DNA of 52,077 nucleotides, taken from NCBI GenBank assembly GCA_964463285.1, contig CAYXBB010000008.1, forward strand, positions 1 to 52,077, written 5' to 3'. Positions 15,003 to 23,264 of the stretch are shown piece after piece. Each line of letters opens with the position of its first letter. Position 1 is the stretch's first letter. Made by a program: the position numbers and the translations under genes. This stretch comes from JAAZLS01 sp964463285. Lineage in GTDB: Bacteria > Bacillota > Dethiobacteria > DTU022. The notes below the pieces were generated by a model. It had not been told where the DNA came from. It was given only the letters and a program-made list of their open reading frames with translations, and ran no database searches.

Positions 15003-17759
15003 ATGGATTTTAAAGAAAGTTTGAATTTACCGCGCACCGGGTTTCCCATGAGGGCCCAGCTCCCCCATCGGGAACCGGAAATATTACAGCAATGGGAAAA
15101 GCAAGACCTGTACAATTTAACGCTTCGTTATCGGCGGGGAAAACCCCTGTTTATATTACATGATGGACCGCCTTATGCCAACGGCAATATCCATATCGGC
15201 ACCGCCCTGAATAAGGTGCTGAAGGATATAACCCTGAAGTACAAGACCATGCAGGGATTTGCCTGCCCCTTTGTCCCGGGATGGGATACCCACGGCTTGC
15301 CCATCGAGCACCAGATTATCAAAACCCGCGGTATTAACCGCCGGGAAATTTCCGATATCGAGTTTCGGAAACAGTGTCGGGAATATGCCCTGGAGTTTGT
15401 TTCAATCCAGCGGGAACAATTTAAGCGGCTGGGAGTCAGGGCAGACTGGGAGCACCCATATCTTACTTTAACCCCGGATTATGAGGCCCACCAGATTGAA
15501 ATCTTCGGAGCCATGGCTGAGCAGGGTTTTATCTATAAAGGCCTAAAACCGGTATACTGGTGTACAGAATGCGAAACTGCACTGGCGGAAGCCGAAATTG
15601 AATACGACCTTCAACAGTCAACCTCTATTTACTGCCGGTTCCCGGTAATCGATGACCGGGGTATTCTGGGGAAAAAGAACTGTTATTGTTTGATCTGGAC
15701 CACCACCCCCTGGACCATACCGGCTAACCTGGCGATTGCGCTGCATCCGGAAATAACCTATGTTCTTGCAGATTCCGGCACCGGTTACTATCTGTTGGCG
15801 GAGGGTTTGCTGGAGGCGGTGGCCGGGGAACTCGATTCCCCACCCTGGCCGGTGATAAATCGTTTCCGGGGGCATGAGCTGGAGGGTATCCGTTGCCGCC
15901 ATCCCTTGTTTGAGCGAAATTCTCCCCTTATCCTGGCAGAACACGTTACCCTGGAGCAAGGAACCGGCTGCGTGCATATTGCCCCCGGCCATGGCTACGA
16001 AGACTATGAGGCCGGCCGGAACTATGGCCTGGAAGTGCTCAGTCCCCTTAATGATCGGGGGATATTTACCGCCGAAGGGGGCGAATTTGCCGGGCTGCGC
16101 TATGATCAGGCCAACCGGGCGATAATTAACGCCTTGCAGCGCGAAGGGACGCTCCTGAAATCTTTACCTCTGGAACACCAGTATCCCCACTGCTGGCGTT
16201 GCAAACACCCGGTTATCTTTAGGGCTACCGAGCAGTGGTTTGCCTCGGTCAGCGGATTCCGAGAACAGGCTTTGCAGGCGGTTAAAGAGGTTTGCTGGCA
16301 CCCCGCCTGGGGTGAAGAAAGAATGCACAACATGATTGCCGACCGCCAGGACTGGTGTATTTCCCGCCAGCGGATCTGGGGAGTGCCTATCCCAATCTTC
16401 TATTGCCGAGGTTGCCGTCGGGCAATCTACACTCCCCAAACCTTTGAAGCGGTAAGCCGGTTATTTGCCGAACGGGGTTCTGATGGCTGGTTTGAGATGG
16501 AGGCGGAGCAGATACTGCCTGAAGGATTTACCTGCCCTTATTGCGGTGACGACAAGTTCGAAAAAGAACGGGATACAATGGATGTGTGGTTTGATTCGGG
16601 CTCCAGCCACGCCGCGGTATGTGACGCCCGCCCGGAGCTAGGCTGGCCCGCGGACCTTTATCTGGAGGGGAGCGATCAGTTCAGGGGATGGTTTCAGTCG
16701 TCGCTACTGACCGCCGTAGCCTCACGGGGGAAGCCTCCTTACCGGAGAGTAATCAGCCACGGCTGGGTAGTGGACGGAGAAGGCAAAAAAATGTCCAAGT
16801 CCCTGGGGAACGTAATTCTACCCGAAGAGGTGATCGACAGCTACGGAGCAGATATTTTACGGCTGTGGGTCTCTTCGGCGGATTTTACCAGCGATGTTCA
16901 CATTTCCAAGGATATTTTGAAACAGCTGTCGGAGGTTTACCGGAAGATCCGAAACACCAGCCGTTTTTTGTTAAGCAATTGCTATGATTTCGACCCGGTC
17001 CAAGACTCTGTAAAGTACCGGGATCTAACCGAACTGGATCGGTGGGCCCTTTACCGCCTAAACCTTTTGATCGATAAAATAACCGGGTATTTTGAGTCTC
17101 ATGAATATCACCAGGTATTTCATGCTCTTCATAATTTCTGTGTAACCGATATGAGCACTACCTATCTTGATATAATTAAAGACCGCCTGTACTGCTCGGC
17201 GGCCGGTGATCTAAAACGGCGCTCCGCTCAGACGGTCCTGAACACGGTGCTTAAAAATTTGATTTTATTGATGGCTCCGATACTGACCTTTACCGCCGAA
17301 GAGATCTGGCAGTTCTATGCGGAAAAACCTTATCCCACTGTACAGGTAGCAGATTGGCCCAAACCTACCTCCCAGTGGGCCGATGCCGGGCTGGGCAAAC
17401 GTTGGGAAACCCTCCTGGGGGTGCGAGAAGAGGTTGTCCGGGTTTTGGAGCGCTATCGCCGGGAAAAAATGATCGGGGGATCCCTGGAAGCCGGGGTGGA
17501 GCTGTGGGCCGATGATTCAATTTATTCCCTGCTGGCCGATTACCGGGATCAGCTGGCCGACCTGTTTATTGTTTCCCGGATATGTTTGCACCGGGGATTG
17601 GATGGTGCATCCGCGGAAGCGATAACCGGGCAGCAACTTCCGCTCAAAATAGCGGTTGTAAAGGCCTCCGGCCACAAATGCCCCCGCTGCTGGAGGTATA
17701 CCGAAAGCCCGCAGGAACTGTGTTCCCGCTGCCAAAATGTCGTGGAGACAGAGTTCTGA
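15003..17759 (+). CDS. ileS: Isoleucyl-tRNA synthetase
   Basis: IleS charges tRNA-Ile and edits misactivated valine. The 918-residue protein has the HIGH-type motif NGNIHIG (about 61-67), a large CP1 editing insertion (WTTTPWTIPANLAIA), the KMSKS loop (GKKMSKSLGN, about 594-603), and a C-terminal zinc finger with CPRCW and CSRC. The length equals the bacterial type. The frame opens at 14946 inside the T-box terminator; I chose ATG at 15003, which follows GGCGGAGGG and begins MDFKESLNLP. Expression is set by the T-box upstream. Confidence 0.97.
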   Translation: MDFKESLNLPRTGFPMRAQLPHREPEILQQWEKQDLYNLTLRYRRGKPLFILHDGPPYANGNIHIGTALNKVLKDITLKYKTMQGFACPFVPGWDTHGLPIEHQIIKTRGINRREISDIEFRKQCREYALEFVSIQREQFKRLGVRADWEHPYLTLTPDYEAHQIEIFGAMAEQGFIYKGLKPVYWCTECETALAEAEIEYDLQQSTSIYCRFPVIDDRGILGKKNCYCLIWTTTPWTIPANLAIALHPEITYVLADSGTGYYLLAEGLLEAVAGELDSPPWPVINRFRGHELEGIRCRHPLFERNSPLILAEHVTLEQGTGCVHIAPGHGYEDYEAGRNYGLEVLSPLNDRGIFTAEGGEFAGLRYDQANRAIINALQREGTLLKSLPLEHQYPHCWRCKHPVIFRATEQWFASVSGFREQALQAVKEVCWHPAWGEERMHNMIADRQDWCISRQRIWGVPIPIFYCRGCRRAIYTPQTFEAVSRLFAERGSDGWFEMEAEQILPEGFTCPYCGDDKFEKERDTMDVWFDSGSSHAAVCDARPELGWPADLYLEGSDQFRGWFQSSLLTAVASRGKPPYRRVISHGWVVDGEGKKMSKSLGNVILPEEVIDSYGADILRLWVSSADFTSDVHISKDILKQLSEVYRKIRNTSRFLLSNCYDFDPVQDSVKYRDLTELDRWALYRLNLLIDKITGYFESHEYHQVFHALHNFCVTDMSTTYLDIIKDRLYCSAAGDLKRRSAQTVLNTVLKNLILLMAPILTFTAEEIWQFYAEKPYPTVQVADWPKPTSQWADAGLGKRWETLLGVREEVVRVLERYRREKMIGGSLEAGVELWADDSIYSLLADYRDQLADLFIVSRICLHRGLDGASAEAITGQQLPLKIAVVKASGHKCPRCWRYTESPQELCSRCQNVVETEF

Positions 17760-17902
17760 TATGTCACGGGGACGGGAGTTATTGACACAGATGAAATAAG
17801 TGTAATTTTTTACCACCTGTTTTTGGTCGGGATATTTATACTCCTTCAATATTTCACCTCGTTCCAGGAAAACCTATTACTGAGGCAGGGAGGTTTTAAC
17901 CG

Positions 17903-18208
17903 ATGCCCGGTAATAAGGAGCAAACCAGAAGGCTCTCTCGCCGCTTGCTGATAAAGCTGGGTCGCCTGTCCCGGGAACTGGAGAAATTTAATATTGCGGA
18001 ATACATCGGGGCGCTAAATAATCCCAGGCGGTATTTAATCATAAATTTTGCGGGGGGAGTTGCCCGGGGGCTGGGGTTTGCTGTCGGGGCAACCTTGCTG
18101 GCCGGCCTGGCAGTATATCTTTTACAGCGGGTGGTCATGCTCAACCTTCCGGTGATCGGCGGCTTTATTGCGGAGCTGGTTAAGATTGTTAATCAACAGT
18201 TGAAATGA
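17903..18208 (+). CDS. DUF5665-type small membrane protein
   Basis: This 101-residue protein of unknown function has a basic N-terminal third (EQTRRLSRRLLIKLGRLSRE), a YIGALNNPRRYLIINFAGGV linker, and hydrophobic helices at about 50-73 and 78-95 separated by a short turn. It resembles the DUF5665 family that lies near ileS and lspA in related Clostridia. ATG at 17903 follows GGCAGGGAGG. A 9-base gap to the DksA/TraR gene suggests co-transcription. No catalytic residues are evident. Confidence 0.75.
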   Translation: MPGNKEQTRRLSRRLLIKLGRLSRELEKFNIAEYIGALNNPRRYLIINFAGGVARGLGFAVGATLLAGLAVYLLQRVVMLNLPVIGGFIAELVKIVNQQLK

Positions 18209-18217
18209 GGTGTCAAC

Positions 18218-18808
18218 TTGGCTGATCAAAGGCAGTATAAAAGAGCGCTGTTGCAAAAAAAACAACAGATTCTGAGCAGGGGAGGTGGTGCCGGGCGGCC
18301 TCGCTTAAGCCCGTTCCGGGACACGGTAACCGATCTTTCGCTGGCAGATAATCATCCCGCCGATCTGGGAACGGAAAATTTTGAACGTGGAAAGGATCTG
18401 GCCCTACGGGAGCAACAGTTGACCCATTTACGCCGGATCGAGGAAGCCCTGAACCGGATTGAGAACGGCCGGTACGGTATCTGCCTGCGTTGTGGCCGGG
18501 AAATTCCACCGGAAAGACTAAATGTATCCCCTGAAGCTCCGTTGTGTGTGGATTGTCAGGAGTTTGAAGAGCGAAGACTCAGGGATAGCCTCCGTCCGGT
18601 AGAGGAGAGACTGTTGTTGCCCCCTTTCAGCCGGGGGGGCTCTACCGGTGATCCAGGCATAGATCAGGAGGATATTTGGCAAGGGGTGGCCCGGTTCAAC
18701 AAGCGGCGCCATATATATACGGATGGGTTGGAGGATGAAGAAACAGGAATCGTTCAGCAGGTCGATAAGACAACCAACCGTCAACACCGGGATCAATCTA
18801 CAGACTAA
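18218..18808 (+). CDS. DksA/TraR-type zinc-finger protein (YteA-like)
   Basis: The 196-residue protein has an N-terminal helical region (DQRQYKRALLQKKQQILSR), a second helix with the RRIEEALNRIENGRYG segment, and a C4 zinc finger CLRCG...CVDC at about residues 89-112. This is the DksA/TraR architecture, and the N-terminal sequence resembles the sporulation-associated YteA/YocK group. Such proteins may bind RNA polymerase; the target here is unknown. TTG at 18218 follows GAGGTG. The acidic C-terminal extension (about 125-196) is poorly conserved. Confidence 0.82.
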   Translation: MADQRQYKRALLQKKQQILSRGGGAGRPRLSPFRDTVTDLSLADNHPADLGTENFERGKDLALREQQLTHLRRIEEALNRIENGRYGICLRCGREIPPERLNVSPEAPLCVDCQEFEERRLRDSLRPVEERLLLPPFSRGGSTGDPGIDQEDIWQGVARFNKRRHIYTDGLEDEETGIVQQVDKTTNRQHRDQSTD

Positions 18809-18810
18809 GG

Positions 18811-18840
18811 TTGTGTTAAAGTTTTATCCTGTGTTACAAT
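18811..18840 (+). promoter_or_regulatory. Candidate sigma-A promoter of lspA
   Basis: TTGTGT (18811-18816) and TACAAT (18835-18840) are 18 bases apart, and TGT directly before the -10 makes an extended -10. The lspA start lies 33 bases on. Confidence 0.5.
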
Positions 18841-18872
18841 GTTTTCAGTAGTTTGCTGCGGAGGGAAAAAAT

Positions 18873-19328
18873 TTGCGCTTGTTTGCGGTGGTGGCGATGG
18901 TGGTGGGCCTGGATCAGCTTGCCAAGTACCTGGTGGTTTATTATATGAGTGCCGGGCAGACGGTTACCGTTATTCCCCGCCTGTTTTATTTAACCTATAT
19001 CCGAAACCCGGGAGCTGCCTTCGGGCTTTTACCCTACCGCACATTTTTTTTTATCGCCATTACGGTAATTGTCATGGTATTCATGGTTATCTATTACCGG
19101 GCTTTGCCCAAAAGCCTTTATATAATGCGGTTGGGCCTGGCCTTACAACTGGGGGGGGCTCTGGGTAATCTAATAGATCGACTCAGGTATGGTCAGGTGA
19201 TTGATTTTATTGATCTTAAATTTTTTCCTCCGGTATTTAACCTTGCAGACAGTGCAATTGTAATTGGTGTGGGTATGTTAATAATTGCCTTCTGGCGGAT
19301 TTCCCCCCATTTGGAACGTTCCTCTTAA
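18873..19328 (+). CDS. lspA: Lipoprotein signal peptidase LspA
   Basis: LspA removes signal peptides from diacylglyceryl-modified prolipoproteins in the membrane. The 151-residue protein has four membrane segments, the DQLAKYLV segment, the RNPGAAFGLL segment, and both catalytic aspartates in GNLIDRL and FNLADSAI. The length is normal. The start is TTG at 18873 behind GGAGGG. lgt, the enzyme acting one step earlier on the same substrates, lies downstream after 188 bases, so lipoprotein maturation is grouped here. Confidence 0.95.
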   Translation: MRLFAVVAMVVGLDQLAKYLVVYYMSAGQTVTVIPRLFYLTYIRNPGAAFGLLPYRTFFFIAITVIVMVFMVIYYRALPKSLYIMRLGLALQLGGALGNLIDRLRYGQVIDFIDLKFFPPVFNLADSAIVIGVGMLIIAFWRISPHLERSS

Positions 19329-19516
19329 ACTTTTATTGATTAAACAAAGTGCCTGGCTATTTTAAAAAACCGGATAGGGATCTACATTAGTAATTTTTTC
19401 TCCTTCCGTTATCTCCCTTCCCCGGTGGACCAGGCCTGGTGCGAAGGAATAACAGAATATTATTACCCAAAGGCCTAAGCAGTAACGCAAAATTATCCAG
19501 GGTTAGGAGATGATCA

Positions 19517-20275
19517 TTGTTGAAACCGGTGTTGGTAGAAATCGGCGGGTTTGCTATTTATTCATACGGGGCTATGCTTTCGCTGGCGTTACTGGTTTCT
19601 TCCCTGGGCTTGTTAAAGCAGGCCTCCCGGGAAGGATTTAACCCGGATCATGTTCTGGAAGCGATAATTGCTGCTTCGATATCTGGATTAATTGGCTCCC
19701 GGCTGTTGTACGTATTTTTAAACTGGGAGCTTTACCAAGGGCACTGGATAAAAATTTTATTTACCCGCTCCGGAGGACTTTCTTTTTACGGAGCTTTTTT
19801 GGGCGGTCTGGTTGCTTTGTTTGCCTGGTGCCGTTACCGTAAATTACCGGTTCTTAAATTTACCGACCTAATGGCTCCTTACCTGGCGCTGGGGTATGCG
19901 ATTGGAAGGATAGGCTGTTTTCTTAACGGCTGTTGCTATGGGATAGTAAGTTCCGTGCCCTGGGCACTTCCCGCATCCTCCGCCGATAATTTTTTACGCC
20001 ATCCAGTTCAGCTTTACGCCTCTTTGGGTGGACTGATAATCTTTATAATTCTGTACCGGATTAGACCCCGCCGGCCCTTCGAGGGCTTCCAGTTAATCAT
20101 GTTGGCGGTGCTTTACGGTGTCTTACGCTTTATCACCGAGTTCTTCCGGGATATGCCGAAAATCTGGCTTGAGTTTACCCTTGCCCAGATCTTCAGTCTC
20201 GGGCTGGTCTTATTTTCCTTGCTTCTGTTGCTGGTGCTGTTTGCGATCAGGGGTTATCAAAAGAACAGGGCGTGA
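19517..20275 (+). CDS. lgt: Prolipoprotein diacylglyceryl transferase Lgt
   Basis: Lgt transfers diacylglycerol from phosphatidylglycerol to the lipobox cysteine of prolipoproteins. The 252-residue protein has about seven membrane helices, the SGGLSFYGAFLGG motif, the Lgt signature RIGCFLNGCCYG (about residues 134-145) and the HPVQLYAS segment. The start is TTG at 19517 or the next TTG at 19520, behind AGGAG. Its stop overlaps the GTG start of rluD (GTGA), indicating translational coupling. Confidence 0.94.
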   Translation: MLKPVLVEIGGFAIYSYGAMLSLALLVSSLGLLKQASREGFNPDHVLEAIIAASISGLIGSRLLYVFLNWELYQGHWIKILFTRSGGLSFYGAFLGGLVALFAWCRYRKLPVLKFTDLMAPYLALGYAIGRIGCFLNGCCYGIVSSVPWALPASSADNFLRHPVQLYASLGGLIIFIILYRIRPRRPFEGFQLIMLAVLYGVLRFITEFFRDMPKIWLEFTLAQIFSLGLVLFSLLLLLVLFAIRGYQKNRA

Positions 20276-21207
20276 CCGGGGCAGTGGAGCAAAAATTGTT
20301 GGTAACTCCGGAGGAGAGCGGTAGCCGGCTGGACACCTTTATATCGAACCGCCTTGTGGGTTTATCCCGGAACAGGGTGCAAAGGTTGATTTTAGAAGGC
20401 CGGATCAATGTAAACAGGGTACCCTGTCGCCATAAAAGCTTACGCCTGGCGGCAAGTGATCAGGTGACTTTTTTTTTACCGTCTCTTAGCCCCCCCGGGT
20501 TGAATCCGGAACCGATCTCCTTGGAAATTATTTATGAAGATGAAGATCTGCTGGTAGTAAACAAACCCCGGGGGATGGTGGTTCACCCGGCCCCCGGAAA
20601 TTTTTCCGGAACCCTGGTCAATGCCCTTCTTTATTATTGCCCGGAACTTTCTACACAGGGAGGGCCTTTGCGCCCCGGGATTGTCCATCGCCTGGATAAA
20701 GACACTTCCGGGCTGCTGGTGGTGGCTAAAAACAACTATGCCCATCAGGAACTTTCGCATCAGTTTAAAGCCCGCCTGGTTCAGCGAGAATACCTGGCGC
20801 TGGTTTACGGCAAAGTGCCTCCGCCGGGAGGCAGGATCAGTGCACCGGTAGGTCGCCATCCCCGTCATCGCCAGAAAATGGCGGTGGTATCCGGGGGTAG
20901 AGAGGCGATCACCCGCTACCGGGTCCGGGCATACCTGGGCAACTACACTTTGCTCCGGGTATTTCTCCACACCGGAAGGACCCACCAGATACGGGTGCAT
21001 ATGGCTTATCTGGGTCACCCCCTGGTAGGAGATCCGGTATATGGTTCCCAACACCGGCCGGAATTGCCCCCAGGATTCCAGGAAGGCCAGACCCTCCACG
21101 CCCGCCGGATAAAATTCACCCACCCCCGCAGTGCCCAACCCCTAACCTTTATTGCCCCTTTTCCGGATTATTTTTGCAGCAGTCTGCGTCGCCTTAGCAA
21201 GATATAG
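20272..21207 (+). CDS. rluD: 23S rRNA pseudouridine synthase, RluD family
   Basis: This family isomerises uridine in 23S rRNA. The 311-residue protein has an N-terminal S4 domain (SRLDTFISNRLVGLSRNRVQ) and the catalytic motif HRLDKDTSGLLVVAK with the aspartate at residue 142, plus the HTGRTHQIRVHMAYLGHPL segment. In B. subtilis the matching gene is ylyB beside lspA. It overlaps lgt by four bases and converges with rqcH, whose end is about 90 bases away. The exact uridine target is inferred from the family only. Confidence 0.93.
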   Translation: MTGAVEQKLLVTPEESGSRLDTFISNRLVGLSRNRVQRLILEGRINVNRVPCRHKSLRLAASDQVTFFLPSLSPPGLNPEPISLEIIYEDEDLLVVNKPRGMVVHPAPGNFSGTLVNALLYYCPELSTQGGPLRPGIVHRLDKDTSGLLVVAKNNYAHQELSHQFKARLVQREYLALVYGKVPPPGGRISAPVGRHPRHRQKMAVVSGGREAITRYRVRAYLGNYTLLRVFLHTGRTHQIRVHMAYLGHPLVGDPVYGSQHRPELPPGFQEGQTLHARRIKFTHPRSAQPLTFIAPFPDYFCSSLRRLSKI

Positions 21208-21294
21208 GGGGCGGTTTCCAGGCCGTCTCTAAAAATACTCTGCAATTAATGGGCGGGGATGGTGCAGATCCCGGGTAAGCCGAGGCAAGCCTGA

Positions 21295-23010
21295 TTAAGA
21301 GCCGGTGTTTCGGGAAAGGAGTTGCCGCAACCGTTCCGAATCGGTCCTAACAGTGATCGTCTGATAATTAGTGTAAAGGACCTGGCCGGGTTTGCCGCCG
21401 GGAGTGCGGCGGACAAACTTGACGGCGGTATAATCTACTTCTACCACCGGGCTTTCTCTTCCCTTGCTGAAGTAGGCGGCCAGCAGGGCAGCCTCTTCCA
21501 GCAGATCCGGCGGAGGGGGATAGGGGGCATCTTTGATCAGAACATGGCTGCCGGGCATTTCCCGGGCATGCAGCCAAGTGTCCTGGCGCGAAGAAAGTTT
21601 AAAAGTCACCAGGTCATTTTGGTGCCGGTTGCGCCCTACCAGGATGGGGTTTTTTCCGGAGGAGTGAAATGTCAGGGGCAGGGAAATCTCGGGCTTTTTG
21701 GTAGCAGCCGCTTTTTGGGGAGAGCCTTCCAGTTCAAGCCGGATCGCCAGAAGCTGGTTGTAATCCGCCTTTCCTATGGCGTTCAACAACTGTTGCCAGT
21801 AGTCTACTTCCGATCTGGTTAATACAAGCTGCTTATTGGCTTTTTGCTCAGTATTCTTTGCTTTGCGGTAAAGCCTAAAATATTTTTGGGCGTTGCCCGA
21901 AACTATAAGACGGGGATCCAGAGGGATCCGAATCAGCTGCTCCGGGTGGTAAGGATCCGGCAAATCTACCTGTTCAGTTCCTGGCGGCACCTGCCGGGCG
22001 AAAGTCAGCAGGGTTTCGCCATACAGACGAAGCTTTTCTTTATCTTTTGCCCGTTCAAGATCCTGCTGTTGTTCGGCCAGTTTGCGTTCCGATCTGGACA
22101 ATTTTTTTTGAACGCTTGTCTGCAAAGTTCTACGCAGGGCATTCATATTTTCTCGCTCAATATTATGACGATAATAGTCATCAAGCATCTCACTCATTGA
22201 TGAGTAGCTCTCTTGAGGAGAAACCAGGTGGGTAAGTCGGTAGGAGGCATATTTATTTTCCAACAGGGCCCAGCAGGGTTCAAAGTGCCCTTCCCGGGAA
22301 TTTTGAAACAGCATCTGTAGCTCCTTCACCAGCCGCCGGGCCGATTGTTCAGGCTGCTCCCGGTTCCAGCGGCAGCGGTAAACCAGTTCAGTGGCAGTCA
22401 AAGGGCTTATCCCCTGGGCCTGCTCCAGCAAAGTTTTTTCCGGAGATTTTCCTTCTAATGACCGCAGAGTCAGTGTTTCTGCCAGATGTTCCGGATTTAG
22501 GTTGTAAGGATCCAGTTTGTCGGGGACGGGAGGTGGCAGATAGGTTTCACCGGGGAAAATAGCTCGGTAGCGGTTTCGTTCCAAGTTTCTGTTCTTAAGA
22601 GCCCCCAGGATCCGTCGGTCCCGGTTTACCAGGATGAGGTTGCTCCGCCGGCCCATGATCTCAGCGATCAAATCTCCGGTAAATATTCCTTCCATGGATC
22701 TAACCATAAAGTTTATGATCCGCTCCAGGGGTGGTTGCGAAATGCCCAGGATCACTCCACCCGACAGGTATTTTCGTAGCAACATGCAAAATGGTGCGGG
22801 TTGTTCGGGGTGTCGGTAGGATTGTTGGGTTAGGTGGATCCGAGAGCGTCCGGGGTGGGTGGATAGAAGTAGACAGTTTTTTTCCCCCCCATGGTAAAGA
22901 TAGATGAGCACTTCGTAGCGGGAGGGTTGGTAGATCCGATCTATCCGGGCCCCGATCAGCCCTTTGAGTTCGGCCGCGATCGCTGTTATGGTCAATGTAT
23001 CGGCAATCAA
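21295..23010 (-). CDS. rqcH: Ribosome quality control protein RqcH (NFACT family)
   Basis: RqcH binds split 50S subunits carrying stalled nascent chains and adds C-terminal alanine tails that mark them for decay; older names are FbpA and YloA. The 571-residue protein starts with the NFACT-N domain (TLTITAIAAELKGLIGARID), has a long central coiled coil (about 290-450) and ends in the NFACT-R domain with the DxWLHAREMPGSHV segment (DTWLHAREMPGSHVLI). The start is TTG behind GAGGTG. It reads opposite to its neighbours, as yloA sits beside yloB in B. subtilis, but here the strand is reversed relative to the block. Confidence 0.93.
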   Translation of the reverse strand: MIADTLTITAIAAELKGLIGARIDRIYQPSRYEVLIYLYHGGEKNCLLLSTHPGRSRIHLTQQSYRHPEQPAPFCMLLRKYLSGGVILGISQPPLERIINFMVRSMEGIFTGDLIAEIMGRRSNLILVNRDRRILGALKNRNLERNRYRAIFPGETYLPPPVPDKLDPYNLNPEHLAETLTLRSLEGKSPEKTLLEQAQGISPLTATELVYRCRWNREQPEQSARRLVKELQMLFQNSREGHFEPCWALLENKYASYRLTHLVSPQESYSSMSEMLDDYYRHNIERENMNALRRTLQTSVQKKLSRSERKLAEQQQDLERAKDKEKLRLYGETLLTFARQVPPGTEQVDLPDPYHPEQLIRIPLDPRLIVSGNAQKYFRLYRKAKNTEQKANKQLVLTRSEVDYWQQLLNAIGKADYNQLLAIRLELEGSPQKAAATKKPEISLPLTFHSSGKNPILVGRNRHQNDLVTFKLSSRQDTWLHAREMPGSHVLIKDAPYPPPPDLLEEAALLAAYFSKGRESPVVEVDYTAVKFVRRTPGGKPGQVLYTNYQTITVRTDSERLRQLLSRNTGS

Positions 23011-23029
23011 TTATTACACCTCGCAACCT

Positions 23030-23058
23030 ATTATAAACGCTACCTGCCGCCGGTTCAA
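23030..23058 (-). promoter_or_regulatory. Sigma-A-type promoter of rqcH
   Basis: On the minus strand TTGAAC (23058-23053) and TATAAT (23035-23030) are 17 bases apart. The element lies about 20 bases before the rqcH start, so the leader is very short. Confidence 0.65.
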
Positions 23059-23119
23059 TGATTTTGGCGGCGGGGGCCGGCCAGGGGATCTGTTTTGTTT
23101 TGATAACCTGGCGGCTATA

Positions 23120-23139
23120 GGGCACCCTGAAGGGTGCCC
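23120..23139. repeat. 20-base palindrome, REP-like
   Basis: GGGCACCCT and AGGGTGCCC form a perfect 9-base stem with a 2-base centre. Outer bases GCGGC (23111-23115) and GCCGC (23151-23155) can extend it. It lies between the divergent rqcH and ATPase genes, has no T-run, and shares its CACCCT/AGGGTG core with a palindrome at 33569-33582. Confidence 0.5.
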
Positions 23140-23264
23140 CTCCTACAATCGCCGCTACCTTGGTGAGTTAAAGTGTACGTTCCGGTGATTCGTTTGCCGG
23201 TAATAAAACAGCGGGCAGGGCATAATATTTATTATCCTGGTTTGCAGGATAGGGAAGGGGGGGT

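Noticed and set aside
19329..19516. Possible riboswitch or small RNA between lspA and lgt
   Set aside because: Only a short CCAGGCCTGG palindrome is visible and no known class matches by eye.
20476..21138. 220-residue minus-strand frame
   Set aside because: It lies opposite rluD and reflects codon bias of that gene.
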